A stretch of 64,000 nt of DNA from Sediminitomix flava (GTDB lineage Bacteria > Bacteroidota > Bacteroidia > Cytophagales > Flammeovirgaceae). Positions 23,388-32,910 of the stretch are shown here, in pieces. The notes below the pieces were generated by a model, which was not told the DNA's origin, searched no databases, and saw only the letters and a program-made list of their open reading frames with translations. Each line of letters begins with the position of its first letter. Within the stretch, counting starts at the first letter, position 1. The stretch is taken from contig NZ_QGDO01000007.1 of NCBI RefSeq assembly GCF_003149185.1, positions 186,001 through 250,000 of the forward strand, in the 5' to 3' direction. A program made the translations under genes and the position numbers.

Positions 23388-24584
23388 ATGATCTTAGAGA
23401 GTTACTTTAAGTTAAGTTTATTGATGGGGGCAGTACTAGCCTTCCTGTTAGCAATGTATCTAGTATTTTATCCAGGGAAATTCTTTCCGAATAGAATTCT
23501 AGGTGGCTTAGTACTAACATGGTCAATAACAGTAACAGGTTTTATTGTTCAAGACCTTTCTTTTTTCTTGAATTATCCTCATGCTTTTGCCTCATTTGAT
23601 GTATTTACACTACTTTTCTTCCCTTTAATGTATCTCTACATTAAGTATTTTGTACATCGAGAACAGAGAGCTGGCACTAAAGAAATTAAACATTTTATAC
23701 CTGCTATTTTATCATTGATAGCTTTTAGCCCTTTTTATTTATTATCTGGGGCTGAAAAAAAGGATTTATTGATAAATGGAATGCCAGAATGGTTTATACA
23801 ATGGCAGGGTATTTTTAACTTGGTAATCATTGGGCAGGGAGTATTTTATTCTATTCACTGTTTGAGAGCATTATATTATTATCAGCATGTTCATGAAAAT
23901 GTACTGACTTCTTATCAGCAGACTGCTCTGAAGTGGTTAAGATTTTTTGTCATTGTAAATATTTCTTTATGGATGATAGGTGCATCGGGTGCATTTCTAG
24001 AAATAATAGGGATCACTCCACCTACAGATTTATTCAATATATTCTATGCAGGTCTTACGGGTTTAACCATCTTCTTAAGTGCTTTTACTATAAAAAGACC
24101 TGAGTTGTTTTCTGAAATTGATATTCGAAAGAGAGAGATAGTTGAAAGCGATGCTAATGATTTAATTGAAGTAAAACAGGAAGAAAAGCAAGAAGAAGAC
24201 CGCTTAGAAGAAAGCGAAGTTAAAGCTCAATCCACTGCTAACATTGAAGATTATCAGAAACTGATTGCATTTATTGAGAAGGAAAAACCTTATCTTAAAA
24301 ATGATTTAAAAATGCAAGATTTAGTGGATGCGACAGATATTTCTTATAAAAAGATATCAGAGACCTTTAATGTATATCTCGATAAATCGTTCTATGAAAC
24401 GATCAACGAATATCGTTTGGAAGAAGCTGTAAGATTAATCCATGAGAACTATCACCTTCAGTATACACTTCCGCATTTAGCTGAAATGGCAGGCTTTAAT
24501 TCTAAGGCTACTTTTAATAGAATCTTTAAAAAGTACAAAGGAAAAACACCAACACAATACATACAATCTTTAGAGTCTGAATGA
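23388..24584 (+). CDS. Membrane-anchored AraC-family regulator
   Basis: 398 residues. The N-terminal half has seven predicted membrane segments (between about residues 5 and 240), then an acidic Glu/Lys-rich linker (about 250-285), and an AraC-type helix-turn-helix domain (about 290-395: LKMQDLVDATDISYKKISETFNVYLDKSFYETINEYR...LPHLAEMAGFNSKATFNRIFKKYKGKTPTQYIQ). Such 7TM-HTH proteins are common in Bacteroidota and are thought to sense envelope or extracellular signals. It closes the 10-24 kb region that carries the repeated AraC-type promoters and is the alternative candidate for their regulator. Confidence 0.85.
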   Translation: MILESYFKLSLLMGAVLAFLLAMYLVFYPGKFFPNRILGGLVLTWSITVTGFIVQDLSFFLNYPHAFASFDVFTLLFFPLMYLYIKYFVHREQRAGTKEIKHFIPAILSLIAFSPFYLLSGAEKKDLLINGMPEWFIQWQGIFNLVIIGQGVFYSIHCLRALYYYQHVHENVLTSYQQTALKWLRFFVIVNISLWMIGASGAFLEIIGITPPTDLFNIFYAGLTGLTIFLSAFTIKRPELFSEIDIRKREIVESDANDLIEVKQEEKQEEDRLEESEVKAQSTANIEDYQKLIAFIEKEKPYLKNDLKMQDLVDATDISYKKISETFNVYLDKSFYETINEYRLEEAVRLIHENYHLQYTLPHLAEMAGFNSKATFNRIFKKYKGKTPTQYIQSLESE

Positions 24585-24643
24585 GGACTTGTAGTTTAAT
24601 GTTAATAGTATTTATTGATTGAGTTTTTTATAAATAAAGGAAG

Positions 24644-24672
24644 GAGAGTCCATCATTTGGTCTCTCTTTTTT
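24644..24672 (+). terminator. Terminator after the membrane AraC regulator
   Basis: GAGAGTCCA (24644-24652) pairs with TGGTCTCTC (24658-24666) with one internal mismatch, followed by TTTTTT. Confidence 0.7.
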
Positions 24673-24818
24673 ATTGTATTTATAGCACGCAACATAGTGT
24701 CATCGTGTCACTAAGCGATTTCTATGAATTTATGATTAATAAAAATTAAAAAATGTTTAAAAAAGAAGTGTCTCACATATCGCACTGTAAACCAATATTA
24801 TACTATTACTTCTTTAAA

Positions 24819-24834
24819 TTGTAAATCTTTACAA
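24819..24834. promoter_or_regulatory. Second, smaller palindrome upstream of the L-domain lipoprotein gene
   Basis: TTGTAAATCTTTACAA, 14 of 16 positions symmetric, lies 2 bases before the TGTATCA palindrome; a possible extra operator. Confidence 0.35.
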
Positions 24835-24836
24835 AC

Positions 24837-24908
24837 TGTATCACTGAATGCAGTGATACAGCAATTCGGTTAGAAAGACAGTATTTCATCAGCTGAGAAT
24901 TAGCTTTG
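24837..24908 (+). promoter_or_regulatory. TGTATCA-N10-TGATACA palindrome and TAGCTTTG promoter
   Basis: Arms at 24837-24843 and 24854-24860; the symmetry extends to 10 bp per arm (TGTATCACTG, CAGTGATACA). A perfect TAnnTTTG -7 box is at 24901-24908, 64 bp from palindrome start to TA. The same design occurs at 40500-40572. The position suits a dimeric activator bound upstream of RNA polymerase. Confidence 0.7.
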
Positions 24909-24970
24909 TAGAAAGTGTTAGACAAATGTTTAAACCAATTCTAATTTTTTATTACTAATTCTTTAATACT

Positions 24971-26746
24971 ATGAAGAAAAAAATTATTCTTTGTACAGCT
25001 CTAGTAGCGTCTCTAAGCTTCACTAGCTGTGTAAATGAGGATCTAGAAAATCTACAGAATCAAATTGACGAACTAAACGAAAAAGTTGTAGACCTAGAGG
25101 CTTCACAAGAACAAGCACTTTTAGCTGCCATTGCACAGATGGAAGCTACTATCCAAGCACTATCATCTACAAATGCTGAGCAGTATGCTACGCTATTAGC
25201 AAGCTATGAGGCTATTCAAGAAGAAGTAGCACAAAACAAAAATGCAGTTTACTACGGTAGCCTTTTAACAGATGCTGATTATGCTACTTTCACGGCTCAA
25301 GGTGCTACGATCGTAACAGGTAAAGTAACTGCAAGTACTGCAGAACATGTATCAGCTCTAGCAAATGTAAGAGTTGTTGGAGGCAATCTTGACCTTACTG
25401 TTTTCTCTGATGTTACTTTTGAAAACTTAGAAACTGTAGGTCAGCATTTAGATTTATCAGGTAGTACAGACGAATCAAGCGTTAGCTTTCCAATGCTAAA
25501 CTCTGTTGGTGGTGCTGTTTATGTTAATGCCAACGAAGGTTTGAAGTCTATCTCAGCTGACGAACTAGTTTTGGTTAGTTCGGATCTAATGATTACTGAA
25601 AACCCAATGATGTCTTCAATTTCTTTTGAGAAACTTGCTCAAGTGGGTGGATTGAATATTGAAGGTGAACCAGGCTCTGATGAAGATATAATGGGGCCAT
25701 TAAGATCCTTTAATATTGGTATGCCAAATGTTAATGGTTCTGTTAGTGTAATGTATGTATTTGGCGGTATGCTAAACTTGGGGACAATTGATGGTGACTT
25801 GAGTGTAGAACATGCATTGTTTAGTGAAATAACTTCAACTACTCAGAGTCTATCAGGTCTAAATTTGTACAATCAAGGGACTTCAACTTTATCATTTGAA
25901 AATTTGGAGGAAATTGTTAATAACTTGAGAATTGAACAAGCACATTATGAATTCATCGATCCAGATGGTGGTTTTGGTACTTGGGGCACTCAAGCATCTA
26001 CTTCTGTCTTTTCTGAAGAGTTAGAAAATGGAATGATGGAATTCCCTACTTTTTCATCTCTAGAATACATAGGTGGAGAGTTGAATATTAGTGGTCAAGG
26101 TTTTGATCAGCTTACTACTGTAGATGCTTTTAATAAAGTCCTTTATTTAGGAGGTTACAATAATAATTTCCAATTAAAAAATGCTAATCTAGAATCTGTA
26201 AATGTATTTAATGCATTAGAGGAGTTAGCACAATGGGGTGGTATTATTAATGTATCTGTTGATGCCAATTGGTTTGTTGGTTTTAATAATCTAGTAAATG
26301 CTCAAAATACTGATATTTACATGACCTTAAATCCAATTCAACCTAAATACGATATAGGAGCTGGGGAAGATGGTCTAGTGTATTTAGAGGGCGTTGATTA
26401 TGAGACTGCTAAATTAAATGCATTTAATAATCTACAATCAGCAAAAACATTGAATCTATATGCAATGGAAGTTACTGAGGTAAGTGCTTTCTCTAGTTTG
26501 ACATCATTAAATACTTTCCACTGGAGCACATATCTAACACTTACTCTGCCTATGGATTCGGATTTATACTCATGTTCACTAGGTGGTTTGTTTGATATGG
26601 TTTCTAATTCAGATGGATCTAATATTTCAATTGCATACAAGGGTGAATCTCCTAATAACCCTGGTTTATATGTAAGATTGGTAGTAGAGGATGAGGTAGC
26701 CTTTGCCCAAGAAAAAATTGCTGCATGTGATACGGCAGCAGAATAG
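24971..26746 (+). CDS. Surface lipoprotein with coiled coil and L-domain-like repeats
   Basis: 591 residues. Lipobox Cys20 (SFTSC). A coiled coil at about 25-95 (LENLQNQIDELNEKVVDLEASQ), then a series of beta repeats of the type LExVGGxLxLSGxxxxxSxxFPxLxSVGG (about 105-500), like the receptor-L/leucine-rich-like solenoids of Bacteroidota surface lipoproteins. Probably a ligand-binding cell-surface protein. Its promoter carries the TGTATCA palindrome. A terminator hairpin separates it from the SusC gene, but the same orientation and 147-base gap suggest common function. No enzymatic motif. Confidence 0.7.
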   Translation: MKKKIILCTALVASLSFTSCVNEDLENLQNQIDELNEKVVDLEASQEQALLAAIAQMEATIQALSSTNAEQYATLLASYEAIQEEVAQNKNAVYYGSLLTDADYATFTAQGATIVTGKVTASTAEHVSALANVRVVGGNLDLTVFSDVTFENLETVGQHLDLSGSTDESSVSFPMLNSVGGAVYVNANEGLKSISADELVLVSSDLMITENPMMSSISFEKLAQVGGLNIEGEPGSDEDIMGPLRSFNIGMPNVNGSVSVMYVFGGMLNLGTIDGDLSVEHALFSEITSTTQSLSGLNLYNQGTSTLSFENLEEIVNNLRIEQAHYEFIDPDGGFGTWGTQASTSVFSEELENGMMEFPTFSSLEYIGGELNISGQGFDQLTTVDAFNKVLYLGGYNNNFQLKNANLESVNVFNALEELAQWGGIINVSVDANWFVGFNNLVNAQNTDIYMTLNPIQPKYDIGAGEDGLVYLEGVDYETAKLNAFNNLQSAKTLNLYAMEVTEVSAFSSLTSLNTFHWSTYLTLTLPMDSDLYSCSLGGLFDMVSNSDGSNISIAYKGESPNNPGLYVRLVVEDEVAFAQEKIAACDTAAE

Positions 26747-26763
26747 TTGAATTGGTTTTTAGT

Positions 26764-26798
26764 GTTGGGGTGATAAAAACTTCATCCCAACCTTTTTT
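26764..26798 (+). terminator. Terminator between the L-domain lipoprotein and SusC genes
   Basis: GTTGGGGTGA (26764-26773) pairs with TCATCCCAAC (26782-26791), one G-T pair, then CTTTTTT. It may act as an attenuator lowering downstream expression if the operon is read through. Confidence 0.75.
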
Positions 26799-26893
26799 AA
26801 TTTTTGATACATAATTAGAGAGGTAGAAGGGGAGAGCTTTCCGCACTTAGATTACACACTTAATTAATTATAAACTAGACCAAAAATTATCCA

Positions 26894-29800
26894 ATGAAAA
26901 AAATAATTGGATCACTTTTTTTTAGTCTCTTCTGTATAAACACAATTATCGCACAAAGTTTACAGGTGAAAGGAAAAGTGATAGACGAAGATGGTGAAGG
27001 TATACCAGGTGTCAATGTTTCTGTAGAAGGAACAACAACAGGAACCATCACAAATTTGGATGGTAATTACCAAATAACCATTCAAAATGAAAGTGCTACT
27101 TTGGTATATTCATTCGTAGGAATGAAGACAGCTAAAGAGCAGGTAAGTGGTCGGTCAACAATCAATGTAACAATGCAATTTGATGTGCAAGAGCTAGCCG
27201 ATGTAATGGTTGTAGCCTATGGTACATCAACAAAAGAAGCCTATACAGGTGCTGCACAAGTAGTAGATAATGAGGTCTTAGAAAACAGACCAGTAACATC
27301 TTTTGAGAAAGCATTACAAGGAACTACAGCCGGTCTTATGGTGACAAGCAGTTCAGGACAACCTGGAGCGGCATCTACTGTTAGAATCAGAGGTATTGGT
27401 TCTTTTTCAGGAGGAGCACCACTATATGTTTTAGACGGTGTACCAATGAATGGCTCAATCAGTGATATTAACCCAAATGATATTGAAAATGTAACTGTAT
27501 TGAAAGATGCAGCCGCATCTTCATTGTATGGTTCTAGAGCAGCAAATGGTGTAATCTTGATTACAACAAAAAAAGGAAAAGCAGGCACTACTAGAATCTC
27601 AATCAATAGCCAAGTAGGTTTTTCTCAGCGAATTTCAGATGGTTATGCTTTAATGAACTCTACTGATATTTATGAACACTCTTGGAGAGGTTTGTATAAC
27701 CAAGCAATTATTAAAGATGGACTAAACGTAGATGATGCTTCTAGCTATGCTCACGAGAATGTTCAGGATATTGTTGGATTTAATCCTTTTGGTGTAGACA
27801 ATCCGTTAGATGCAAATGGTAAATTGATTGATGGTACTCAAGTGATCACAAATACCAATTGGAGAGATGAGATTTATAAAACGGGAGTTATTCAAAATCA
27901 CAATATCAATATTTCTGGAGGAAATGATGCTACTAAAGTATTTTTCTCTCTAGGTCAATACAGTGATAACGGTACTGTATTAAGCTCTAACTTTAATCGT
28001 TTTACAAATAAGATTAGTGTTTCTCACAAGATCAATAACTTCTTGGATGCAGGAATTAACTCATTACTTTCTTATGCAAAAACTCAAGCGCCTCCAGGTG
28101 GAACAGGCGGGTCAAACCCTGTAAGAGCAGCAGAAGTGATTAATGCAGCATCTCCTGTTTATAACGCTGATGGTTCTTATAACTGGGATAACAAAGCAAT
28201 TTTTGACTTCAACCCAGTTGGACTAGCGGAACTTGATGAATATACTTACGAAACTAAAAGAGCAGTTATCAATTCATATTTGAATGCTAGAATAGGTACT
28301 AAATTTAATTTCAGAACTACACTAGGTATTGACAATAGCATTGATCAAGGTCTTACATATTACAACCCATTTAATGGAAATGGAGCAGGTGTAAATGGCC
28401 GTTCTAGTAAATATGCAGCCGACAACTTAGCTTGGAATATCTCAAACATCTTTACCTATACTGAAAAGGGTGATGATGGTGTATTAGAAATATTATTAGG
28501 TCAAGAAGCTCAAGGTACAGATTACAATTACCTATACGCAGAAGTTACAGATTTCTCTGTACCTCAACAACCTGATCTAGTATGGGGAGCTAATCCAGAG
28601 CAACCATCAAGTTTCAATTCTTCATCTACGCTAGTCTCTTATTTAGGACAGGCCAAATATGATTACTTGGGTCGTTATTATTTAAGTGCGAGTTTAAGAA
28701 GTGACGGTAGTTCTCGTTTTGGTGAAAATCATAAATATGGTTTATTCTATTCTGTTGGTGCAGGTTGGAATATCACAGATGAAGAGTGGATGCCACAAAC
28801 TGAATGGTTAAGCAATTTGAAATTGAGATCTAGTTACGGTACATCGGGTAGTAATAATATCGGAAACTTCGCGAGTATGGCTCTTTATAGTAGTGGAGCT
28901 AACTATGGAGGACAGCCTGGTATTACACCTGTACAGTTAGGAAATGCAAATTTACAGTGGGAAAAAAATACAGGTTTTAACGTAGGATTAGAAGCTGTGC
29001 TTTTCACTAAATTAAGTGCTGAAGTAGAATATTATCACCGTAAATCTGATGGATTATTGTATTCTTTACCGCTTTCTGCAGGAACAGGTTTCGGTAGTAT
29101 TGTAACCAACCTAGCTGCTATGGAAAACAGAGGTATTGAAGCTACAATTAACTATGATATCGTACAATCTCGTAATTTCAACAGTTCTGTTTCATTCAAT
29201 ATTTCTACGAACTATAACAAGATATTGGAGCTAAATACAGATCGATTAGTTTCTGGAACTAAACTATTGGAGCCAAACGCAAGTATCTATCAATTCTATA
29301 TGAGAGAGTGGGCTGGAGTAAACCCAGACAATGGACGTCCAATGTGGTTTGTTAATGAGCAAGAAGATGATATTGAAGGAAGTAACCTTCCTGTTGGAGC
29401 ATACGAAGATCCACTTGGTAGCGGTAGACAAGTAACTAGTGATTATGCTGAAGCAGAACGTACAAGATTAGGAACTTCATTACCCGATTTCTTTGGAGGT
29501 ATGAACTACTCTCTTGCTTACAAAAACTTTGAATTAGGCTTGTATTTCTATTACAGCGTTGGAGGAAAAGTTTACAATGTAGATTATGCAACAAATATGC
29601 ATGATGGTACACAACCTGGTAACAACTTAGCTAAAGAAGCTTTAAATGCTTGGACTCCTGATAATAGATTTACAGACGTACCAAGATATGTTGTCAACAA
29701 CACAGACAGAGGTAACGAAATGTCTAGTAGATACTTGGAAGATGCATCTTACTTACGTCTAAAAAATATCTCTTTAGCATACAACCTACCATCAACATTA

Positions 29801-29968
29801 TGTCAGCGCATTGGTATTCAAGGGTTAAGAACATTTATCTCAGCAGAGAATTTATGGACAATTACTGGATATAAAGGTTTCGATCCAGAACCAGCGATCA
29901 ATGGTACGACAAACAGTCAAATTCCAGGTGTGAAGTCAGTTACAATGGGTGTCAAACTAGATATTTAA
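26894..29968 (+). CDS. SusC/RagA-family TonB-dependent outer-membrane transporter
   Basis: 1,024 residues. Signal peptide (MKKIIGSLFFSLFCINTIIAQ), N-terminal carboxypeptidase-D-like domain (about 22-100: VKGKVIDEDGEGIPGVNVSVEGT...GTITNLDGNYQI), plug domain (about 115-230, with RIRGIGSFSGGAPLYVLDGVP and KDAAASSLYGSRAANGVILITTKKG), then the 22-stranded barrel. SusC proteins import oligosaccharides or peptides with TonB energy, with a SusD lid. The gene is 11 bases before the SusD gene. Linked genes encode a protease and no glycoside hydrolase, so peptide import is the better guess. Confidence 0.95.
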   Translation: MKKIIGSLFFSLFCINTIIAQSLQVKGKVIDEDGEGIPGVNVSVEGTTTGTITNLDGNYQITIQNESATLVYSFVGMKTAKEQVSGRSTINVTMQFDVQELADVMVVAYGTSTKEAYTGAAQVVDNEVLENRPVTSFEKALQGTTAGLMVTSSSGQPGAASTVRIRGIGSFSGGAPLYVLDGVPMNGSISDINPNDIENVTVLKDAAASSLYGSRAANGVILITTKKGKAGTTRISINSQVGFSQRISDGYALMNSTDIYEHSWRGLYNQAIIKDGLNVDDASSYAHENVQDIVGFNPFGVDNPLDANGKLIDGTQVITNTNWRDEIYKTGVIQNHNINISGGNDATKVFFSLGQYSDNGTVLSSNFNRFTNKISVSHKINNFLDAGINSLLSYAKTQAPPGGTGGSNPVRAAEVINAASPVYNADGSYNWDNKAIFDFNPVGLAELDEYTYETKRAVINSYLNARIGTKFNFRTTLGIDNSIDQGLTYYNPFNGNGAGVNGRSSKYAADNLAWNISNIFTYTEKGDDGVLEILLGQEAQGTDYNYLYAEVTDFSVPQQPDLVWGANPEQPSSFNSSSTLVSYLGQAKYDYLGRYYLSASLRSDGSSRFGENHKYGLFYSVGAGWNITDEEWMPQTEWLSNLKLRSSYGTSGSNNIGNFASMALYSSGANYGGQPGITPVQLGNANLQWEKNTGFNVGLEAVLFTKLSAEVEYYHRKSDGLLYSLPLSAGTGFGSIVTNLAAMENRGIEATINYDIVQSRNFNSSVSFNISTNYNKILELNTDRLVSGTKLLEPNASIYQFYMREWAGVNPDNGRPMWFVNEQEDDIEGSNLPVGAYEDPLGSGRQVTSDYAEAERTRLGTSLPDFFGGMNYSLAYKNFELGLYFYYSVGGKVYNVDYATNMHDGTQPGNNLAKEALNAWTPDNRFTDVPRYVVNNTDRGNEMSSRYLEDASYLRLKNISLAYNLPSTLCQRIGIQGLRTFISAENLWTITGYKGFDPEPAINGTTNSQIPGVKSVTMGVKLDI

Positions 29969-29979
29969 AAGTAAGAACG

Positions 29980-31389
29980 ATGAAAAAATTAAAATATATC
30001 CTAAGCAGTTTACTGCTAGTCGGTCTGCTATCATGCTCTGATGAGTTTTTAGAACGTCAACCTTCGGATTCATTACCTGACGATAAAGTATTTGATTCTT
30101 ATGTAACTGCAAGAGCTGCATTAGTAGGGGCTTACGATCAGATGAGTGTTTATTCATTTGAAGGTTTATTTCTACCAATCATGTCGGATATTATTGGTGA
30201 AGATATGATGATCAATTCAGTGAACAACTGGAACTGGTTTGTTGCGGTCTATCAAATGGAGGTATTACCTAATTATACATTTGCAGATTCTCCATGGTGG
30301 GTAGCTTATAAGCTGATTTATGATACAAATATGATCATAAGAAATGCATCTAATATTCCCGATGCAACACCAGACCAGATTGATGATTTGATTGGACAGG
30401 CAAGAGCATTAAGAGCATATACTTATTTGAAGTTGGTTGAAGTTTATGCACCTGCTTATGCTCAAAATCCTCAAGCTCCATCTGTATTGTTGGTTGAAGA
30501 TATTCGTGAAATTGAAGAGGAGGATTTACCAAGAGCGTCACTTGATTTAGTATATGATTTAATTGTAGATGACCTTGAACAAGCTATTGATCTTTTAGAC
30601 GAAAGTGATGACAAAGGTTTTTACGATAAAAGAGCAGCAAGAGCCATTTTAGCAAGAGCATACCTGAATATGGGTATGTGGGAAGAAGCCTTGGAAATGG
30701 CTACTCTAGCTGTAGAAGGTATTTCTTTAATGTCTCAGTCTGAGCTGATGTCTGGATTTATGACAAGAAATGCTGAAACTATTTTTAGTATAGCTTACAC
30801 TCAAAATGATAATAATATTTACCTAACAATTCCATCTTTCTATTGGCCTGTAGCAGGATATAGTTCTATGCGTGCCAATGATGAATTCGTGAAGTTATTC
30901 TCTTCTCAAGATGTAAGATCGGGTCATTTTTATAAAGATAATTTGATTGATCCAGACCGCACGATGCTATTGAAGTTTGGCCATAATCAGATTGTTGGTA
31001 ATGCAGAACGTATTGTGATCAGAGGTGCAGAGATGTATTTGATCATTGCTGAATGTGAAGCTGAACTAGGCAATTATGCGAATGCTCAAGAAGCATTATT
31101 TAAAGTTCAAAACCGTGCTGACCTTACTTTACAACAGTCTAATGCTGAAGGTCAAGCCTTGATTGATGAGATTCTATTGGAAAGACGCAAAGAACTCTTT
31201 GGTGAAGGATTCAGATGGAACGATATCAAAAGACGCCAATTGCCTTTCACTAGAAAAGGAGACCATTGGGTAAAATTTGATTTCTCGGCTCAAGATGATG
31301 ACTACTACCGATTGACTTTTCCAATACCTCAATCAGAAATTGATGCCAATAACACACTGAGTGGGAGTGATCAAAACCCTGGCTATTAA
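29980..31389 (+). CDS. SusD/RagB-family nutrient-binding lipoprotein
   Basis: 469 residues. Lipobox Cys19 (GLLSC) followed by the typical DEFLERQPSDSL start. Tetratricopeptide-like helices (GQARALRAYTYLKLVEVYAPAYAQNP, AARAILARAYLNMGMWEEALEMATLA) and the C-terminal ALFKVQNRADL...ILLERRKELFGEGFRWNDIKRR signature, ending PIPQSEIDANNTLSGSDQNPGY. It caps the SusC transporter at the cell surface and binds its ligand. 11 bases after susC and 36 bases before the FISUMP lipoprotein gene, in one operon. Confidence 0.95.
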   Translation: MKKLKYILSSLLLVGLLSCSDEFLERQPSDSLPDDKVFDSYVTARAALVGAYDQMSVYSFEGLFLPIMSDIIGEDMMINSVNNWNWFVAVYQMEVLPNYTFADSPWWVAYKLIYDTNMIIRNASNIPDATPDQIDDLIGQARALRAYTYLKLVEVYAPAYAQNPQAPSVLLVEDIREIEEEDLPRASLDLVYDLIVDDLEQAIDLLDESDDKGFYDKRAARAILARAYLNMGMWEEALEMATLAVEGISLMSQSELMSGFMTRNAETIFSIAYTQNDNNIYLTIPSFYWPVAGYSSMRANDEFVKLFSSQDVRSGHFYKDNLIDPDRTMLLKFGHNQIVGNAERIVIRGAEMYLIIAECEAELGNYANAQEALFKVQNRADLTLQQSNAEGQALIDEILLERRKELFGEGFRWNDIKRRQLPFTRKGDHWVKFDFSAQDDDYYRLTFPIPQSEIDANNTLSGSDQNPGY

Positions 31390-31425
31390 TAGCTTATTTT
31401 TAGTATTTATTCAAACAACAAATCT

Positions 31426-32871
31426 ATGCTGATAAGACGTTTGTATTTATCTATTTTTTTGATGGGTTTTGTGATACTTTCTATTCAAAGCTGTCAAAAA
31501 AGTGAAGAAGTAATTGAACTCAAGCCTAATGCAGGAAAGAGTTTTATAGATATAGTTAGTAAAAACTATGCCGTTGAATTGGATGCCATCCCTTTACCCT
31601 CCGGGGTAGAGGGTACTTGGCGTATCTACGTAGGAGAGCATGGAACATTTGACGATATCAATGATCCAAAATCTAAGTTTTATGGAGAACCAGGTGAAAA
31701 CTACCAATTAGGTTGGGAAGCTTCTGAAGGTGACCGTTACAAGGCCGATGTGATTACGGTTTCTTTTAAGTCATTGGAGCCAATAATTTTAATGGCAGTA
31801 GAAGACACTAGTAAAAACAATATTTCCCTTCATTTAGAGGCTGAAATGCCTGATAATGGAGAAACAGGACAATGGAGAATTGTGAGTGGAAATGGTGGCC
31901 GTCTAATTGATGAAGATAACGCGATTGCAGGTTTTGTAGGTCAACCAGAAACTGAATATACCTTAGAATGGGTACTTTCATACGGTTCTAAAGAAGCATC
32001 TACTGAATTCTCTTTTACAACAGATCAATTGAAGGCATATGCTGGAGAAGATGAACTTGACATCAAAACAAATAGAGAGTTCGAAGAAAAATATTTTACC
32101 TTACAAGCATTTTTACCTGCTGGAGCTACAGCAGAATGGAACATTTTAGAAGGTGAAGGAGGGACAGTTCTTGATAAGAATGATCCATCTTCTATTTTCC
32201 AAGGGATTCCAGATACACTTTATACCTTGAGTTATACTGTTAACTTGGATACTTACAGTTCTACAGATACACTTCAATTAAGATTTAGAGGTCTTTGGGG
32301 AGTTTGGACGGATGAGAGAGATGAACAGACTTATCGCTTTACAGAAATTAATGGGCTTGAGTGGATGACTGAAAACTATAATTATGCAGGATTACCAGGT
32401 GAGGAATCTTGGTATTATGGTCATGCTTATAGAGCAATTGTAGAAGATGGTCATCCTTTAGAAACTGAGGAAGATCGTAAGAAGTATGGAAGACTATATT
32501 CTTATTATGCGGCTCATGCTTTTGCACCTGAGGGGTGGAGATTACCAACTGTAGCGGAACTAGAGCAGTTAATGAACTCTCTAGGAGGTGATTCATTTGC
32601 GAAGCAACAAATGGTAGAAGGTGGCAAGTCTGGACTAGATTACAACTTCCCTGGTTACTTAGAAATTAATAGTAGTGGAGATCCTGCTTTTAGGAATGTC
32701 TTTAAAGGCTTAGACCAATTTGGTTATTTCTGGACGGCTGATCACAATCCATCTAGGGGATTGGCAGTTTCATTCTTTATTGGTGATGAAAGTACTATAG
32801 CAGGTATGGCCGTTCTACCTTATACATTTTTTGTAGGTTCTGTAAGGTATGTAAGAGAGGCACAGCCATAA
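31426..32871 (+). CDS. FISUMP-domain surface lipoprotein
   Basis: 481 residues. Lipobox Cys23 (SIQSC). Three PKD-like/Ig-like repeats at about 30-295 show the recurring pattern GTWRI..G.GG...D.NDP.S.F.G.P...Y.L.W. The C-terminal FISUMP domain (about 300-480) is recognisable by TEINGLEWMTENYNYAG, YGRLYSYYAAHAFAPEGWRLPTVAELEQLMNSLGG and GYFWTADHN. Third gene of the SusCD operon, so probably a surface accessory that binds the same substrate. Such domains are common in Bacteroidota and Fibrobacteres and have no proven activity. Confidence 0.8.
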   Translation: MLIRRLYLSIFLMGFVILSIQSCQKSEEVIELKPNAGKSFIDIVSKNYAVELDAIPLPSGVEGTWRIYVGEHGTFDDINDPKSKFYGEPGENYQLGWEASEGDRYKADVITVSFKSLEPIILMAVEDTSKNNISLHLEAEMPDNGETGQWRIVSGNGGRLIDEDNAIAGFVGQPETEYTLEWVLSYGSKEASTEFSFTTDQLKAYAGEDELDIKTNREFEEKYFTLQAFLPAGATAEWNILEGEGGTVLDKNDPSSIFQGIPDTLYTLSYTVNLDTYSSTDTLQLRFRGLWGVWTDERDEQTYRFTEINGLEWMTENYNYAGLPGEESWYYGHAYRAIVEDGHPLETEEDRKKYGRLYSYYAAHAFAPEGWRLPTVAELEQLMNSLGGDSFAKQQMVEGGKSGLDYNFPGYLEINSSGDPAFRNVFKGLDQFGYFWTADHNPSRGLAVSFFIGDESTIAGMAVLPYTFFVGSVRYVREAQP

Positions 32872-32910
32872 GCCAAAATGAATTAGTTGATTACACTTAA
32901 ATATCGACTC